DNA from: Chloroflexota bacterium
Lineage (GTDB): Bacteria > Chloroflexota > Ktedonobacteria > Ktedonobacterales > Ktedonobacteraceae
Reading direction: 5' to 3'
NCBI GenBank assembly: GCA_027316975.1
Contig: DAHVFL010000306.1
Span: forward strand, 1 to 6,026
DNA length: 6,026 nucleotides
Below are positions 4,307 through 6,026 of the stretch, in pieces (the stretch's first letter is position 1; every line of letters starts with the position of its first letter). The notes under the pieces were generated by a model, which was not told the origin of the DNA, ran no database searches, and saw only the letters and a list, made by a program, of their open reading frames with translations. The position numbers were made by a program, and so were the translations under genes.

Positions 4307-5254
4307 ATGGACATCCTGATGCTTACTGAGGAGGACGTTCAAAACCTCCTCGACCCCGATTCCCTCCTCGGTGTGCTAGCCGAAGGGTTCAAGTCGTTAA
4401 GCGAGGGAAAGGTCGTCGCGCCTCCACGCAATGAACTGAGAATGGGGAAGGCTGGATTCGTGCTGGGTATGCCGGCCTGGCAGCCTCAAAGCGATGCAGC
4501 CATCAAACTGGTTTCTATCTTTCACGCGAATCAGCAGTTGGGCCTTCCTTCGCACCTGGCTCTGGTTTGTCTTTTAGACGAGCAAACAGGAACGCCCGTT
4601 TCCATTTTGAACGGCACCGCCATCACTGCCGCCAGAACAGCAGGCGCGGCGGCTCTCTCAACCCGGCTATTAGCGCGCGCGAATGCTTCCGTGTTGGCGA
4701 TCCTCGGCGCTGGCGTCCAGGGCGTCGCGCATGTTAAAATGCTTCCTCGCGTGCGCGATTTTCGCGACATTCGCATTGCCGCGCGCACCTTTTCCCATGC
4801 GCAACAACTCGCGGCAACGCTTCCCCAGGCTCGCGCGGTCGCGTCATTTGAAGAGGCCGTTCGCGGAGCAGACGTTATTTGCCTGTGTACATCATCCGGC
4901 ACCCCCATCATCTCTGCGAACTGGCTCTCACCTGGCGCGCATATAACTTCTGTTGGCTACGCGCCCCCTGGCGGGGAACTGGATCGCTCCGTGATAAAGC
5001 AGGGGAACCTGTTTGTCGAGACGCGCCTGGCCTTCGAGCCGCCGCCAGCCGGTTGCAGCGAACTATCGGGACTCGATCCCACCACCGGGACAGAGCTGGG
5101 GGAAGTCCTCCTCGCCCGGCGTCCCGGACGCCAATCAAACCTGGATATCACCATCTACAAAGCGATGGGTCACGCCATGGAAGACATGGTTACGGCTAAC
5201 CTGGTCTACCAGCGTGCCAGGCAGCAGGGCGTTGGACAACTGGTGAAGCTATAA
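4307..5254 (+). CDS. Ornithine cyclodeaminase/mu-crystallin family NAD(P)-dependent protein
   Basis: A 315-aa cytoplasmic protein of the OCD/mu-crystallin family, which includes ornithine cyclodeaminase, archaeal-type alanine dehydrogenase and ketimine reductases. Family residues include the substrate-carboxylate Arg in PPR (R41), the catalytic Lys in AAIKLVSIF (K67), TAARTAGAAAL with R110, and the Rossmann dinucleotide site ILGAGVQGVAHV (G134, G136, G139). The C-terminal block ITIYKAMGHAMED (281-293) is characteristic. In true ornithine cyclodeaminase a catalytic Asp follows a glycine pair; here SVGYAPPGGELD (215-226) has Tyr218 at that place, so ornithine cyclodeaminase activity is unlikely. 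A dehydrogenase or imine reductase acting on a small amino or keto acid is more probable, with the substrate unknown. Length is slightly under the usual 320-350. The gene stands alone after a repeat-rich spacer and converges with an MFS gene. Confidence 0.9.
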   Translation: MDILMLTEEDVQNLLDPDSLLGVLAEGFKSLSEGKVVAPPRNELRMGKAGFVLGMPAWQPQSDAAIKLVSIFHANQQLGLPSHLALVCLLDEQTGTPVSILNGTAITAARTAGAAALSTRLLARANASVLAILGAGVQGVAHVKMLPRVRDFRDIRIAARTFSHAQQLAATLPQARAVASFEEAVRGADVICLCTSSGTPIISANWLSPGAHITSVGYAPPGGELDRSVIKQGNLFVETRLAFEPPPAGCSELSGLDPTTGTELGEVLLARRPGRQSNLDITIYKAMGHAMEDMVTANLVYQRARQQGVGQLVKL

Positions 5255-5273
5255 CGTTACGCTTTTCGTAACG
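5255..5273. terminator. Hairpin at the convergent gene junction
   Basis: CGTTACG (5255-5261) pairs perfectly with CGTAACG (5267-5273) around a CTTTT loop. It starts directly after the forward gene's stop (5252-5254) and contains the reverse gene's stop codon (5257-5259). Its position suggests a shared terminator, but neither strand has a clear T-run just after the stem, so a role in termination is only possible. Confidence 0.35.
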
Positions 5274-6026
5274 ACGTAAAAAGCACAGCAACACTGCTCA
5301 ACGCGAGTCCTCCCGCGATCAAAAACAGCACGGTTTGCCCGCCAGGCGACACGAGTAGCAGCCCACCTACAGCCGCGCCCAGGGGTTCGCTGCCGAAGGA
5401 TAAGAAGCGGAACGCGCTGTTCACCCGCCCTTGCAGGTGTTCGGGCGTAATTGAGAGACGATAGGTAACAAGCGTCACCCCGTAGACCGGCCAGAGCAAA
5501 CCTATGACACCAAAGCCCACAATCAACAGCGGCGCGGACGGAGCAAGCGCGAGCAGCAGCGCCGCGCCAGCCCAGACAATTACTGAGCCGATCATGATTA
5601 GAGCGAAGCGCAGGCGCGCTCTTAGCAAGGGAGCTATGACGCCACCCAGAACGCCGCCCACCCCTTCCGCGCTCAACACAAACCCCAGTGTCTGTACATC
5701 GATATGCAGCGACCCGCGAGAGAGCACGATGATAATGAGCGTGATGGGGCTTTGCAGGAAGTTCACTACTGTCGTGAGCAAAGCCATGATACGCAACAGG
5801 CGCTGCTGCCACAGGAAACGCAGCCCGTCAGCGATTTCCCTGTACAGGGAGCGTCGTTTTTCTGTTGCGCGCTCCATCTGAAACGACACGCGGATGAACA
5901 ACAGCGAAATGACTGAGACCAGGTATGAAATGCTATCCGCAGCATACGCCAGGACCGCTCCCGTCGTAATCTGGGAAGCGCGTGCAATGATAAAGGCTCC
6001 CAGGCCTGGGCCAAAAAGCGCCCCAA
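5257..6026 (-). CDS. MFS transporter, C-terminal part (5' end beyond the window)
   Basis: The reading frame is open from the window edge to the stop at 5257-5259, giving 255 visible residues of a protein usually about 400-430 long. The start lies outside; the TTG at 5901 is internal, because coding continues upstream as GALFGPGLGAFIIA (first visible residues) and AYAADSISYLVSVISLLFIR. The first block resembles the GPxxGG motif C of transmembrane helix 5 of drug/H+ antiporters, so about helices 5-12 are present. A charged loop (ERATEKRRSLYREIADGLRF) corresponds to the central cytoplasmic loop and is followed by six hydrophobic segments. TPEHLQGRVNSAFRFLSFG precedes the last helices and is typical of MFS_3/EntS-like exporters. 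Substrate unknown; probably an efflux pump in the cytoplasmic membrane. It converges with the OCD-family gene, with 2 bp between stop codons. Confidence 0.88.
   Translation of the reverse strand, partial: GALFGPGLGAFIIARASQITTGAVLAYAADSISYLVSVISLLFIRVSFQMERATEKRRSLYREIADGLRFLWQQRLLRIMALLTTVVNFLQSPITLIIIVLSRGSLHIDVQTLGFVLSAEGVGGVLGGVIAPLLRARLRFALIMIGSVIVWAGAALLLALAPSAPLLIVGFGVIGLLWPVYGVTLVTYRLSITPEHLQGRVNSAFRFLSFGSEPLGAAVGGLLLVSPGGQTVLFLIAGGLALSSVAVLFTSLRKA

Noticed and set aside
5249..5812. 187-aa reverse open frame overlapping the MFS gene
   Set aside because: Its composition is that of a frame-shifted shadow; the MFS frame in the same region has clear transmembrane segments and family motifs.
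5899..5901. TTG 5901 as the start of a short 214-aa MFS protein
   Set aside because: The frame continues upstream to the window edge with transmembrane-like MFS sequence, so the TTG is an internal Leu codon and the gene is truncated only by the window.

Overview
The window is about 6 kb of moderately high-GC bacterial chromosome. The protein sequences and the style of the short palindromic repeats suggest a Chloroflexota bacterium, most likely of the Ktedonobacteria type. That placement is from recollection of family resemblance and has not been tested by a search.

Layout from left to right. Positions 1-115 hold the cut-off half of a palindromic repeat and a small hairpin. Positions 116-865 encode a free-standing B3/4 (PheRS-beta editing-type) domain protein. 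Its stop codon lies 20 bases inside trpA (846-1694, tryptophan synthase alpha). A 166-base spacer with two copies of a short hairpin repeat and a candidate promoter leads to an AroH-class chorismate mutase (1861-2226). A 146-base spacer containing a perfect 16-bp palindrome precedes a type I-beta DAHP synthase with an N-terminal ferredoxin-like regulatory domain (2373-3452). A DUF3291 protein follows closely (3489-3983). Positions 3984-4306 are non-coding and hold three hairpin structures, the largest a perfect 29-bp inverted repeat. Next come an ornithine cyclodeaminase/mu-crystallin family protein (4307-5254) and, convergent with it and only 2 bp away, the C-terminal part of an MFS transporter on the minus strand (5257 to beyond the window end).

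The left two thirds is aromatic amino acid biosynthesis. DAHP synthase makes the first shikimate-pathway intermediate, chorismate mutase sends chorismate to prephenate (Phe/Tyr), and TrpA performs half of the last step to Trp. The B3/4 protein resembles the domain that clears mischarged tRNA-Phe, so its overlap with trpA is a suggestive link between aromatic amino acid supply and tRNA quality control. The right third (OCD-family dehydrogenase, MFS exporter) has no clear pathway link to it.

The most notable points are two unusual active-site residues in the DAHP synthase (Gln where the metal-binding His is expected, Ser where the Arg of KPRT is expected), the trpA-coupled solo B3/4 gene, the perfect palindrome before the DAHP synthase gene, and the dispersed inverted-repeat elements. 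I saw no CRISPR array, tRNA, rRNA, insertion sequence or wholly unknown multi-gene system.
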